This document shows positions 44,401 through 52,650 of a DNA stretch of 64,000 nt, one piece after another. Position numbers and translations under genes: made by a program. How positions within the stretch are numbered: position 1 is the stretch's first letter; each line of letters starts with the position of its first letter. The notes under the pieces are model-generated. The model was not told where the DNA came from. It did no database searches and was given only the letters and a program-made list of their open reading frames with translations. This DNA comes from Marinoscillum sp040222955. GTDB lineage: Bacteria > Bacteroidota > Bacteroidia > Cytophagales > Cyclobacteriaceae. The stretch spans positions 248,001-312,000 of the forward strand of contig NZ_JAVKCA010000009.1 in NCBI RefSeq assembly GCF_040222955.1. The letters are read 5' to 3'.

Positions 44401-45727
44401 CTTAAATCGATGTGACACCTTGCTAGAGCTTAGGGATACCATTCAGGTTTTCAATATCCCAATGCTCCCTACAGTACCTACAGACACTGCACTCTGTGGC
44501 GGCCCGGTAACGCTCTTTGCATGGGATACAGATGATCCAGGCCTCAACTACTACTGGTCGTCCGGGGACACCACCCGAGCGGTTACTTTTACCTCTCCCA
44601 CTATTGTGAATGTGGCCATCATCAATGATGACGGATGTAGCTCTGATACGCTTACCGTATTCATAGGAGAGGATGAGTCATTCATTGATCTGGGGCCTGA
44701 TCGGTTGATTTGTCAAAATGACACCCTGATTCTGGACTCCAATGACCCAGGCCCAGATTACACCTGGTACCGGGATGGCGTAGTGGTAGGTGACCAACGA
44801 ACTCAGCTGGTGGCTTCCGGTACCCCCGGGGACTTTCTATACGCCGTGGAAGTAATCAACGATTTCTCAGGGTGTATTTACAGGGATACCATCCAGATTA
44901 CTATACAGGGTGGCCCCCAGGCCATTCAGTCTAATGTACTCACACCCGATTGCGGGCAGGCCAACGGCTCCTTTACCCTGGACATCAGCACCACAGGCAA
45001 CTACAGCTATGCCCTATCGGGCCCTGTGAGTGCCGGACCGTTTAATTTCGACGGACCAGGTACCACATCAGCCTTCACAGACCTTCCGGCTGGCACCTAC
45101 ACCTCCACTGTTACCAATACTGTGACGGGATGTAGCATTGATGAAATTGTGCTATTGGAAGACAATGCGCCGTTTGAAATGGAAGCCATCGCAGAGAATG
45201 CCTGCGCCCTTACCGGTGATATCTCCGTCCGGTTCAGTAATCGCATTCCCGCCCGGGTGGAAATAAACGTGGTGAATGAAGCAGGGAATAATGTCTTCAG
45301 CTCCACGGAAACCCTGACCCGTAGCAACTTTACCATCAATGACCTGGATAGCGGCCTCTATTTCGTGGAAGTGCGCGATACGAATCCACCCAACTGTATC
45401 CAATCGGACACTGTGCGCCTCAGTGTTTCCAACGAATGCTACCGAACCATCTTTGTTCCCAATGCTTTCAGCCCAAATGGAAACGGCACCAACGATGTGT
45501 GGTTTGCTTTCCCCAATGAATTTGTAGATCAGTTTCAGGTCTATGTATTCAACCGATGGGGAGACCTGGTTTTTTATTCTAACAATAAAAACTTCAGTTG
45601 GGACGGCTCTTTTGCCGGTGGAGAAGTACCCATGGGTACCTATGCATATCGCATGCTTTTCACCAGCACGCTGGAGCCGGAAAAAGGCACCTTTGAACAG
45701 TATGGTTCGGTGACGGTTGTAAAATAA
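41498..45727 (+). CDS. T9SS type-B cargo protein with two beta-propellers
   Basis: 1409 residues. Signal peptide (MSKILRSGVIKFILCFFMVPSAVVAQ); first propeller-like domain (about 28-400); PKD domain (about 405-475, FWNFGDGTGSVGPAPIHTY); Ig-like domain (about 485-545, LGNDTTICVDETLVLDAG); second propeller-like domain (about 548-900), a clear duplicate (LYNQWYFGEMAGLDFNF... like ITETQWYFGNSPDAFII...); second PKD (about 908-985); Ig and SprB-like domains; and the gliding-motility C-terminal tail (from about 1325, FVPNAFSPNGNGTNDVW). Likely exported through the T9SS and held by PorP/SprF. Role unknown, possibly adhesion. Confidence 0.88.
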   Translation: MSKILRSGVIKFILCFFMVPSAVVAQNITETQWYFGNSPDAFIIDKSGRTPNIVDDQVTPFGTNGSTVISDQEKGNLLFYSDGQLIYDNTHQVLPGLGAATLSADLTKIQPVVSCPFPDGTPQYYIFTNTGSAIEFTVVDASLPGNSTILQFPLGDVSGTINQPTGLTNPGELMKILESADGQRFYLVTQEATTLNFQVTEINSTGLGATTSYDVFPSALPRFQATALAIKTDTTGTYVAASPKNANRNTIILDFDPLTGALTFNQQVIGSGFDDSGASVIYDTEWSNDGSKLYISRTGDATNQGNIYQIDFADTVNANPPVTPILNNAYFRSYGLKRAIDGNIYHLYQRNSTAPFILGRINRPDSSAAIGVFYDSLVFNNDFNGTQFPEFAPSYLPTNFFTMSFTYLDSCVESATKFIALVDPLPNNYFWNFGDGTGSVGPAPIHTYDLPSGYFVTLTAELNGTFQSVTLPVDILPGDSEVDLGNDTTICVDETLVLDAGDGIAYLWSTGELTPTIEVDTAGTYWVEVTGPSGCTSFDDIVVTEYGVQRQLYNQWYFGEMAGLDFNFNPPAALLDGMIFSEEGCATVSDENGQLLFYTNGSTVWNKEHLVMANGQGIGGDSTAAQSAIILPLPDDNTMFYIFTTEEVYGDFTFNLKMSIVDMKKDTARGQVLVKNIPIIECSTERVTASGFGGTPWLLAHEYGNNNFRAYQLNTNGVIGAIHSSAGEPHVFQSEPRATGYMKFSPAGNLVAVVVPGSPNYIDLLDFDLTTGVVSNSRLIDIEEAGEAYGLEFSGDGLKLYVTTTGVNSKLIQYDLDSINSQNPAADIQATKFDGYNVTLPGYGALQRGPNGVIYLAIDGQVQIGSISSPGGNDLAASYLENNTDLGGRVSRLGLPNFTQQITASPQQPGITTEVACAGQPTSFTAVGRDSSIETYSWDFGDTTGVVTDQNPQHTYLNPGTYIVTLSLLNRCDTLLELRDTIQVFNIPMLPTVPTDTALCGGPVTLFAWDTDDPGLNYYWSSGDTTRAVTFTSPTIVNVAIINDDGCSSDTLTVFIGEDESFIDLGPDRLICQNDTLILDSNDPGPDYTWYRDGVVVGDQRTQLVASGTPGDFLYAVEVINDFSGCIYRDTIQITIQGGPQAIQSNVLTPDCGQANGSFTLDISTTGNYSYALSGPVSAGPFNFDGPGTTSAFTDLPAGTYTSTVTNTVTGCSIDEIVLLEDNAPFEMEAIAENACALTGDISVRFSNRIPARVEINVVNEAGNNVFSSTETLTRSNFTINDLDSGLYFVEVRDTNPPNCIQSDTVRLSVSNECYRTIFVPNAFSPNGNGTNDVWFAFPNEFVDQFQVYVFNRWGDLVFYSNNKNFSWDGSFAGGEVPMGTYAYRMLFTSTLEPEKGTFEQYGSVTVVK

Positions 45728-45729
45728 GC

Positions 45730-46320
45730 ATGATGTCATTTTTCGATCAGGTATATCAAAAACTCTTTTCCAAACCGGAAACCGCCAATGAGGTACTGGT
45801 GTATGAGCCCATCTCAAGAAATGAGCATTACAGCGAGGGTTATGCCTTCTGGCTGCATTCTGTCAATCATAAAAGCCTAATCCGGAAGGTAGCAGAGTCC
45901 TATTTGTTAAAGCAAAATAACATGGTGGGAGAACCTGATGTACACTTGCTGGCTACCAGCGTATCCAATGGCTTTGCTATTTCCTTCAATGAAGAAATAG
46001 ACAAGAAGGAATTTCAGTTTTTCTTCGACTGGCTGGGCGAAAAAGTAGAGGCACTGCCTTACAAACGATCCAACAGTGATGTAACCATCACCGATAAGGG
46101 TAATGTGGTTGAATCCAAAGAAAAGCATTACTTCAAACCCATTCAACAATCACAGGAACCTCCGCTGGATCAGCAGTTTGGAAACATCCTGATCGAACAC
46201 ATCTCCATTGATAATCGTCCAAGTTTTATCAAATTTGTGGCCAATACGTATAATGACAGAATGTATAAAAACCCGGACAGTTTTGAGGTTTTGGCCAAAT
46301 ATTTGTTTGAGGTAAGTTGA
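45730..46320 (+). CDS. Cytoplasmic protein of unknown function
   Basis: 196 residues, without signal or transmembrane segment. Mixed alpha/beta composition with 'EVLVYEPISRNEHYSEGYAFWLHSVNHKSLIRKVAESYLLKQ' in the first third and a conserved-looking C-terminal 'HISIDNRPSFIKFVANTYNDRMYKNP'. I do not recognise the family. It begins 2 nt after the type-B cargo gene and is followed 16 nt later by a small secreted protein, so it is part of a run that otherwise encodes exported proteins, although it appears cytoplasmic. Confidence 0.65.
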   Translation: MMSFFDQVYQKLFSKPETANEVLVYEPISRNEHYSEGYAFWLHSVNHKSLIRKVAESYLLKQNNMVGEPDVHLLATSVSNGFAISFNEEIDKKEFQFFFDWLGEKVEALPYKRSNSDVTITDKGNVVESKEKHYFKPIQQSQEPPLDQQFGNILIEHISIDNRPSFIKFVANTYNDRMYKNPDSFEVLAKYLFEVS

Positions 46321-46336
46321 AATTAAGAATCTAATT

Positions 46337-46705
46337 ATGAAAATTATGAAATACGTACTTTTTGTCCTCTCCACCGTGCTTTTGGTAGGTTTGTTCTCTT
46401 TTAGGCCCGCACAGCCCGAATTGCTGCCAACCAAGCTCCGAATCACGGTAATTGACGGACTCGGTAACCCTGCAGAAGGTGCCACAGTGACCATCTACCT
46501 CAATGAGGATGATTACAGGAACAGTGAAAACCCTGTGGCCAAGGCCATATCTGACAGCAAGGGAAGAGTTACCTTCAAGGACCTGAAGCCGGTTCCTTAT
46601 TTTATCGATGCCCGAAAAGGTGATATGAATAATGACTTTGAAGGAGTGCGGACAGCAGCACTGGAAGAAGGCAAACTCAATAAAGTAAACACCGTCATCG
46701 AATAG
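46337..46705 (+). CDS. Small secreted protein with Ig-like/carboxypeptidase-regulatory fold
   Basis: 122 residues; MKIMKYVLFVLSTVLLVGLFSF is the signal peptide. The rest (LRITVIDGLGNPAEGATVTIYL ... KGRVTFKDLKPVPYFIDARKG) is one prealbumin-like carboxypeptidase-regulatory domain, a fold often used as a spacer or binding domain. Its stop (TAG) shares its last base with the GTG start of the next gene. Function unknown. Confidence 0.75.
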   Translation: MKIMKYVLFVLSTVLLVGLFSFRPAQPELLPTKLRITVIDGLGNPAEGATVTIYLNEDDYRNSENPVAKAISDSKGRVTFKDLKPVPYFIDARKGDMNNDFEGVRTAALEEGKLNKVNTVIE

Positions 46706-49515
46706 TGAATAGGGTCACCGGTTTTCTATCCTTTATCCTATTTTTTAGCATAATCCGGGAGCAGAAACCGCTTCCGGATTATTCATTAGTACTCGATCAG
46801 CAACCATCGGCCATCGGCACTATCGAAGACCCTCAGGCCCGGGCGCACTACGAAAACAAACTCCTGGCTGACCCTTCTACCGGCCTTATCCCCATTGACA
46901 TCAGAGAGAAAGAGCTCCGCTTTGCCGAGCAGCTACTTTCCAATCAGCGCCGGGCTGGACAACACCAGCGGGCAATGGCCCAGGAGTATGAACTGGCCGG
47001 CCCCTTCAATGTGGGCGGACGTACCCGGGCAATCTCTCTGGACATTCGAGATGAAAATACCATTCTGGCTGGTGGTGTTTCCGGTGGGATATGGAAAACC
47101 ACCAATGGCGGAACGGATTGGAAAAGAACTTCCAACCCGGCATTGAGAAATAGCGTGACCGCCCTGAACCAGGACCTGAGGCCGGGAAAGCAAGACATCT
47201 GGTATGCCGGCACCGGTGAGCTCGTCGGTAATTCTGCCAGGAGCATTGCCGCACCCTACAGAGGTGCGGGTCTTTTCAAATCCACAGACGGTGGAGAAAG
47301 CTGGGAAGTACTCCCGGCTACCATAGACAATGCCACCCCTGATCAGTTTAGCAGCCAGTTTCAGTACATATGGGCCATAGAAACGAACCCATCAAACCTC
47401 AGCGCGGATGAAGTATTGGTGGCAGCCTATGGAGCCATTCTCAAATCCTCAGATGGAGGCATGACCTGGGAGGTCGCACTTGGTCAGAAATTATTTGACC
47501 TTCCGGAAGAGACAGACCTCAATGAATCTGACGCACCATTCTATACCAGTTTAAGAAAAACCCCTTCGGGTTATTTCTTTGCTACACTGAGCAGTGCCTC
47601 CTCATCCAATGACCTTTCACCTTCGGCCGGTTTCTACTTCTCCGCAGACGGAACACAGTGGCAGGCAATCACTCCACCGGGTCTGGCGCAATTCCATGAG
47701 CGTACGGTCATTGGTATTGCCCCGGATGAATCAAAGGTATATTTCCTTACCCAGGGCGAAGAGACTTCACTCTGGAAACTCAATGTGGCCCATATTCAGA
47801 ATGGGATACTCTCAGGATCCTGGACAGACCTGACCAACAATATACCAGCACTGGGGGGCGAATACGGTGATTTTGAAAGCCAGGGTGGTTATAACATGCT
47901 AATAGAAGTCCACCCCCAGAACCCCAACGTCATGTTCATAGGTGGCACCAACCTCTACCGTTCCTCCGATGGCTTTTCATCATCCAAAAACACTCAATGG
48001 ATAGGTGGGTACAGCCCGAAAAACGATGCATCAGTGTATCCCGGTCATTATCCCGATCAGCATGCTCTGCTTTTTTATCCCTCAGATGCCAAACGAATGA
48101 TCTCAGCCAATGACGGGGGCATCCGGCTCACCACCAATGTGCTGGCGGACTCTGTTTCCTGGAAAAGCCTGAACAATGGATACCTGACTTCACAGTTTTA
48201 TACCATCGCCCAGCGGGCGGATAAAGACACCGATGAAATCCTGGGCGGGATGCAGGACAACGGCAGTTATCTGAGAGATGCTCTGGGTGAAAATCCCTCA
48301 TGGAACAGAATCCTCGGTGGAGATGGTGGCTACTGTGCCATTTCGCCTAACCGTGATTTTGTTTACGTTTCCTTCCAGAACAGTCAAATCTACAGACTGT
48401 CACTCAGCTCCAATTATCAGCTCAAATCTTTTGCAAGAGTGGATCCAATAGGAGGCGGAGAACGAGAAGGACAGGGCTACCTTTTTATCAATCCATTCAT
48501 TTTGGACCCTACCAACGCCAGTCGCATGTTCCTCACCGGAGGCGATGTGATCTGGAGAAATGAAAACCTGCTCCAGATTCCTGGTGGAAATCAAAAAAAG
48601 ACCTCTGTCAACTGGACGGAAATCAAGGATACCCAACAGGCCTCCGGCCTATACACTGCCCTGGATAAGGCCCGGGATCAGGATATTCTCTATGCTGGCA
48701 TATACAGCCAAAGTCCTACCATTGCCAAGGTGGAATATGCTACTGATGCCACCCGGGAAACGGTTACTTTTATGTCACCCTCCATATTTCCGGAAAATGG
48801 CCACATCGCATGTATCTCAGTGAACCCGGAAAATGCAGATCACGTGATCATCATCTTCTCCAACTATGGCATCCCATCTGTCTTCATGACCACAGACGGA
48901 GGTGCATCCTTCTCAGACATCAGTGGAAACCTGGAAGAAAACCCCGATGGCTCAGGCAGTGGCCCCAGCATTAGGTGGGCAGAAATTGTGCCCACCACAG
49001 TTGGCATCAGTGTCTTTGTGGGTACCAGTACCGGATTGTATTCTACCACCGCCACGAATGGTGATCAAACTGTATGGATCAAAGAAAGTGAAGGCAAAAT
49101 CGGCAATGCGGTGATCACCATGATGGATTATCGTGACATAGATGGCCGTTTGGTGATTGCTACACATGGCAATGGTACTTTTCAGGCCTTTCTGGAAGAC
49201 GCACGTCCCTTCACCAATCAGGTCTCTCCTGGTGAAAAACTGGTCAGTCCACAGAATTTTCCAAATCCATTTACCCGGGAAACCACAATCACCTACTCAC
49301 TGCCACAAGATGGTGAAGTGAAAATAGACCTCTACGACGCCTCAGGGAAACTGATCAGAAATTTGATTTGGGGCCCGCAATATGCAGGGGAAAACAGAAC
49401 GATCTGGGATGGCACCAACAACTCCGGAACACGCCTGAAGCCAGGCATCTACACCTATGTACTCCAATTCCAAGGCCAACAGATCAGCAAAAGAATGATT
49501 TACCTACCGAACTAG
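46705..49515 (+). CDS. T9SS type-A cargo protein with VPS10/BNR propeller
   Basis: 936 residues from GTG 46705 (or TTG further in); signal MNRVTGFLSFILFFSII. Most of it is a VPS10/sortilin-like propeller with many GG-x-W-x-x-T/S-x-D-G BNR motifs (GGIWKTTNGGTDWKR near 117, STDGGESWEVL near 192, SSDGGMTWEVA near 249, MTTDGGASFSDIS near 729). The C-terminal ~90 residues form a type-A sorting domain with FlgD-like Ig fold (NFPNPFTRETTITYSLP; TIWDGTNNSGTRLKPGIYTY). Exported through the T9SS and probably anchored at the surface; the ligand of the propeller is unknown. Its stop overlaps a convergent small gene. Confidence 0.88.
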   Translation: MNRVTGFLSFILFFSIIREQKPLPDYSLVLDQQPSAIGTIEDPQARAHYENKLLADPSTGLIPIDIREKELRFAEQLLSNQRRAGQHQRAMAQEYELAGPFNVGGRTRAISLDIRDENTILAGGVSGGIWKTTNGGTDWKRTSNPALRNSVTALNQDLRPGKQDIWYAGTGELVGNSARSIAAPYRGAGLFKSTDGGESWEVLPATIDNATPDQFSSQFQYIWAIETNPSNLSADEVLVAAYGAILKSSDGGMTWEVALGQKLFDLPEETDLNESDAPFYTSLRKTPSGYFFATLSSASSSNDLSPSAGFYFSADGTQWQAITPPGLAQFHERTVIGIAPDESKVYFLTQGEETSLWKLNVAHIQNGILSGSWTDLTNNIPALGGEYGDFESQGGYNMLIEVHPQNPNVMFIGGTNLYRSSDGFSSSKNTQWIGGYSPKNDASVYPGHYPDQHALLFYPSDAKRMISANDGGIRLTTNVLADSVSWKSLNNGYLTSQFYTIAQRADKDTDEILGGMQDNGSYLRDALGENPSWNRILGGDGGYCAISPNRDFVYVSFQNSQIYRLSLSSNYQLKSFARVDPIGGGEREGQGYLFINPFILDPTNASRMFLTGGDVIWRNENLLQIPGGNQKKTSVNWTEIKDTQQASGLYTALDKARDQDILYAGIYSQSPTIAKVEYATDATRETVTFMSPSIFPENGHIACISVNPENADHVIIIFSNYGIPSVFMTTDGGASFSDISGNLEENPDGSGSGPSIRWAEIVPTTVGISVFVGTSTGLYSTTATNGDQTVWIKESEGKIGNAVITMMDYRDIDGRLVIATHGNGTFQAFLEDARPFTNQVSPGEKLVSPQNFPNPFTRETTITYSLPQDGEVKIDLYDASGKLIRNLIWGPQYAGENRTIWDGTNNSGTRLKPGIYTYVLQFQGQQISKRMIYLPN

Positions 49516-49667
49516 CGATAGGTAATCAATGCCAGGGCATAAGCTGCTACCATAAACCAAAACTTATAGTTCAGCAGGTCTGGGATTACATTCAATTCCA
49601 TCAACACCAAAGCCAAAACGATAATGACAGAAATCAATCTGAGGGTATTTCTAGTACTTTTACTCAT
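49512..49667 (-). CDS. Small two-helix membrane protein, 51 aa
   Basis: A 51-codon frame from ATG 49667 to TAG 49512-49514: MSKSTRNTLRLISVIIVLAL followed by VLMELNVIPDLLNYKFWFMVAAYALALITYR. It encodes two hydrophobic helices joined by a short turn with a basic N-terminus, typical of a small inner-membrane protein. Its stop overlaps the TAG of the convergent T9SS cargo gene in the palindrome CTAG (49512-49515). Sequence quality and composition look like real coding sequence, and it is too short to be found by length cut-offs. Confidence 0.72.
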   Translation of the reverse strand: MSKSTRNTLRLISVIIVLALVLMELNVIPDLLNYKFWFMVAAYALALITYR

Positions 49668-49778
49668 ATCTACAGTTAGTTGGTTTTATACAACTGGCGG
49701 TGATGTTGCACTCGTAAATATATAGACCTCTCATAAGTTGTCAATAATTTTCAAGATAATTGTGCATTGAATTACCAA

Positions 49779-50738
49779 ATGGCAGAAATAGGTACCAATA
49801 TCGATCAGGCAGCGGCCCTTCTTCAATCGGGTAAACTGGTGGCAATTCCTACGGAGACAGTATATGGTCTTGCAGGAAATGCCCTGGATGAGTCCGCCAT
49901 TCTGGACATCTTTAAGGTCAAAAAACGACCCAAATTTGACCCACTCATTGCGCATACAGATTCATTAGAGAAAATAAAGGGCATAGTCACACACATCCCC
50001 GAAAAAGCGCTCATGCTGGCAGAAGCATTCTGGCCGGGCCCATTGACGATTTTATTAAATAAAAAACCACACATCCCAGACATTCTGACCTCCGGGCTTT
50101 CAGATGTGGCCGTGAGAATTCCCCGTCATCCGCTCACACATGCGCTGCTTTCACAGCTGGATTTCCCGTTGGCCGCACCTAGTGCCAATCCTTTTGGCTA
50201 CATCTCCCCCACCTCGGCGCAGCATGTTCAGGATCAGCTCGGCGCCCATATCCCCTATATCCTGGATGGCGGCACCTGCGCGGTAGGTATAGAATCCACC
50301 ATCATCGGGTTCAATGAGCACGAACAACCCATCGTATACCGGCTTGGTGGAAAGAAAATAGATGATATTGAGCAGGTGGTTGGTAAAGTAAAACTACGGA
50401 TCAATCACAGCTCTGACCCCATTGCACCGGGCATGCTGAAATCTCATTACGCCCCTTCCAAGCGGCTCATCATCGGTAATCTGAGTGAGTTGGTTCCCCG
50501 GTTTCACAAAAGAAATTTCGGAGTGATTAGCTTTCATCAGTCATTTGACGGGTTGACAGCAGACCGACAGATTATTCTCTCCAAAACCCGTAACCTGGAT
50601 GAAGCCGCCCGTCACCTTTTCGGAGCACTGCGCACCATGGATCAGAAGGATGTGGAGTTTATCATTACTGAGAAATTTCCCGATATGGGCCTTGGACAAG
50701 CCATAAATGACCGCCTGAAGCGAGCTGCCACAAGATAA
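49779..50738 (+). CDS. tsaC: L-threonylcarbamoyladenylate synthase
   Basis: 319 residues from ATG 49779 (the frame starts with a TTG 4 codons earlier). Makes TC-AMP from threonine, bicarbonate and ATP for the t6A37 modification of ANN-decoding tRNAs. The YrdC domain (about 8-195) carries PTETVYGLAGNA, KVKKRPKFDPLIAH and PSANPFGYISPTSAQHV; the C-terminal ~115 residues form the extra Sua5 domain, joined by a SDPIAPGMLKSHYAP linker. Upstream are the small membrane gene on the other strand and no operon partner; pgk follows 62 nt later. Confidence 0.93.
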   Translation: MAEIGTNIDQAAALLQSGKLVAIPTETVYGLAGNALDESAILDIFKVKKRPKFDPLIAHTDSLEKIKGIVTHIPEKALMLAEAFWPGPLTILLNKKPHIPDILTSGLSDVAVRIPRHPLTHALLSQLDFPLAAPSANPFGYISPTSAQHVQDQLGAHIPYILDGGTCAVGIESTIIGFNEHEQPIVYRLGGKKIDDIEQVVGKVKLRINHSSDPIAPGMLKSHYAPSKRLIIGNLSELVPRFHKRNFGVISFHQSFDGLTADRQIILSKTRNLDEAARHLFGALRTMDQKDVEFIITEKFPDMGLGQAINDRLKRAATR

Positions 50739-50800
50739 GTCTCCAGAAGCTTTGCTTTTTTGCCCAGATCAGACAATTTAGCACTCCAAAATAAGTGGAT

Positions 50801-51988
50801 ATGAGAACCATAGATGATTTTAACTTTAGAAACAGAAAGGCACTAATCAGGGTAGACTTCAATGTACCCCTGGATGAAAACAGCCAAATTACCGACGATA
50901 CACGACTAAGAGCAGCCATACCTACCATCAAAAAAATAATTGATGAGGGTGGAGCCGTCATACTGATGAGCCACCTGGGCAGACCTAAGACAGGACCAGA
51001 GGAAAAATATTCTCTTAAGCACATCGTGGCAGACCTGAGTGAAAAACTAGGCGTCAGCGTTCATTTTGCTAGTGACTGCATTGGCGAAGAGGCGCAGGAA
51101 AAAGCCAAAGCCCTCGGAAATGGTGAGGTGTTATTACTGGAAAACGTACGTTTCTACCCGGAAGAGACCAAAGGCGACGAGGCTTTTGCTGAAAAGCTGG
51201 CCAGTCTGGGTGATATCTACGTCAATGATGCATTTGGAACAGCTCACCGGGCCCATGCCTCTACCACCATTGCTGCCAAATTTTTCGCCGACAAATGCTG
51301 CGGGTATGTGATGCAACAGGAGCTGGTCAATGCCGAAAAAGTTTTAGGTGAACCCACGCGTCCTTTTACGGCCATCATGGGTGGTGCGAAGGTGTCTGAC
51401 AAAATATTGATTATCGATCGGTTGTTGGATGTAGCCGATAACCTCATCATAGGTGGTGGTATGTCTTATACCTTCTCTAAAGCTAAAGGTGGAAATATAG
51501 GCAAATCTCTCCTGGAAGCAGATAAAATGGATCTTACCAAAGAGCTGGAGGCGAAAGCGAAGGCCAAAGGTGTGAACCTTATCTTGCCTGTAGATACCGT
51601 AATCGCAGATGATTTTAACAAAGATGCCAACAAGAAAACGGTTCCTGCAGGCCAAATTCCTGATGACTGGCAAGGATTGGACATAGGACCTGAAACCATT
51701 AAGTTATTTTCAGAGACCATCAAAAACTCCAAAACCATTCTATGGAACGGCCCAATGGGTGTTTTTGAGTTCCCGGCCTTTGCCATAGGTACTGAGGCCA
51801 TTGCCAAATCACTGGTGAGTGCCACTGAGAACGGCGCTTTCTCATTGATCGGTGGCGGAGACTCTGCTTCGGCTGTCAACAACCTTGGGTTTGGGGACAA
51901 AGTATCTTACGTAAGTACGGGTGGGGGTGCACTTCTGGAGTACATGGAAGGAAAAGTACTACCCGGAGTAGCCGCTCTGGAGGAATAA
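50801..51988 (+). CDS. pgk: Phosphoglycerate kinase
   Basis: 395 residues from ATG 50801; the GTG two codons earlier is less likely. Glycolytic enzyme forming ATP from 1,3-bisphosphoglycerate. N-lobe substrate motifs RVDFNVPLDE (about 17-26) and SHLGRPK (about 57-63) are present, and the C-lobe has GGGDSASAVN (about 350) for the nucleotide. Normal length and order. Followed by a strong terminator 25 nt downstream. Confidence 0.96.
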   Translation: MRTIDDFNFRNRKALIRVDFNVPLDENSQITDDTRLRAAIPTIKKIIDEGGAVILMSHLGRPKTGPEEKYSLKHIVADLSEKLGVSVHFASDCIGEEAQEKAKALGNGEVLLLENVRFYPEETKGDEAFAEKLASLGDIYVNDAFGTAHRAHASTTIAAKFFADKCCGYVMQQELVNAEKVLGEPTRPFTAIMGGAKVSDKILIIDRLLDVADNLIIGGGMSYTFSKAKGGNIGKSLLEADKMDLTKELEAKAKAKGVNLILPVDTVIADDFNKDANKKTVPAGQIPDDWQGLDIGPETIKLFSETIKNSKTILWNGPMGVFEFPAFAIGTEAIAKSLVSATENGAFSLIGGGDSASAVNNLGFGDKVSYVSTGGGALLEYMEGKVLPGVAALEE

Positions 51989-52012
51989 GAATCAGATCGA
52001 TCAGACATAAGT

Positions 52013-52047
52013 AAAAAGGGTGAATGCATTAATTCACCCTTTTTTTA
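52013..52047 (+). terminator. Intrinsic terminator of pgk
   Basis: 13-bp perfect stem (52013-52025, aaaaagggtgaat, with 52032-52044) and 6-nt loop, followed by T to 52047. Confidence 0.9.
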
Positions 52048-52101
52048 TCCCCTTGATTCTTAAAAAATCGGTACTTTTGATTCAAAGAACCCTTCTTTTT
52101 T

Positions 52102-52650
52102 ATGGAAGAGTGGAAAGTTTGGGAAAGCGATGAGATTCGCAACAAGTTTCTGGTAAGCAGCTACGGTGAGGTCAAATCACTGTATTTTGACCCACCAAAA
52201 CTCCTTAAACACTACAAAAACATGGGCTATCGGGCCATTCCCACCAGGAAAAAGGATGGGAAAAACACCCTGATATACGTGCATAAAGTAGTGGCAGAGC
52301 TCTTTGTTCCCAATCCGAAAAACCACACCCACCTTATTTTTATCGACGAAAACAAAGGAAACCCGGAAGCGGATAACCTGCGATGGGTGGATAAGGCTAC
52401 CTTCAAAGACCACATGAGTAAGTATCATAAGTCTGCATATACTTATGATAAGGACTTCACCCCCAACAACAAGCTCACACGAACGCAGGTAGCGGTAATC
52501 AAAAAAATGATGGGTGACCCCAACCGTAAAACCCGTGTGAAAATCATAGCTAAGCAATTTGGGGTCTCTGTAGGTACGATCTTCAGTATCAAACGTGGAG
52601 ACTCCTGGAAACACGTGAAAGCGGCTGGTTCGGATAAATCCTCCTCCTAG
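52102..52650 (+). CDS. NUMOD4/HNH-homing-nuclease-like protein, catalytic residue apparently lost
   Basis: 182 residues. EEWKVWESDEIRNKFLVSSYGEVKSL is a NUMOD4 module, normally found at the start of HNH homing endonucleases. IYVHKVVAELFVPNP...FIDENKGNPEADNLRWV lines up with HNH_3, but the usual N-H-I-D is replaced by I-F-I-D and the second Asn by G-N-P-E, so the catalytic histidine seems missing. The C-terminal ~55 residues are a helix-turn-helix (NUMOD-type, TRVKIIAKQFGVSVGTIFSI). It is alone, not inside an intron or intein, so it may be a domesticated DNA-binding protein. Its stop overlaps that of the convergent recQ (CTAG). Confidence 0.7.
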   Translation: MEEWKVWESDEIRNKFLVSSYGEVKSLYFDPPKLLKHYKNMGYRAIPTRKKDGKNTLIYVHKVVAELFVPNPKNHTHLIFIDENKGNPEADNLRWVDKATFKDHMSKYHKSAYTYDKDFTPNNKLTRTQVAVIKKMMGDPNRKTRVKIIAKQFGVSVGTIFSIKRGDSWKHVKAAGSDKSSS

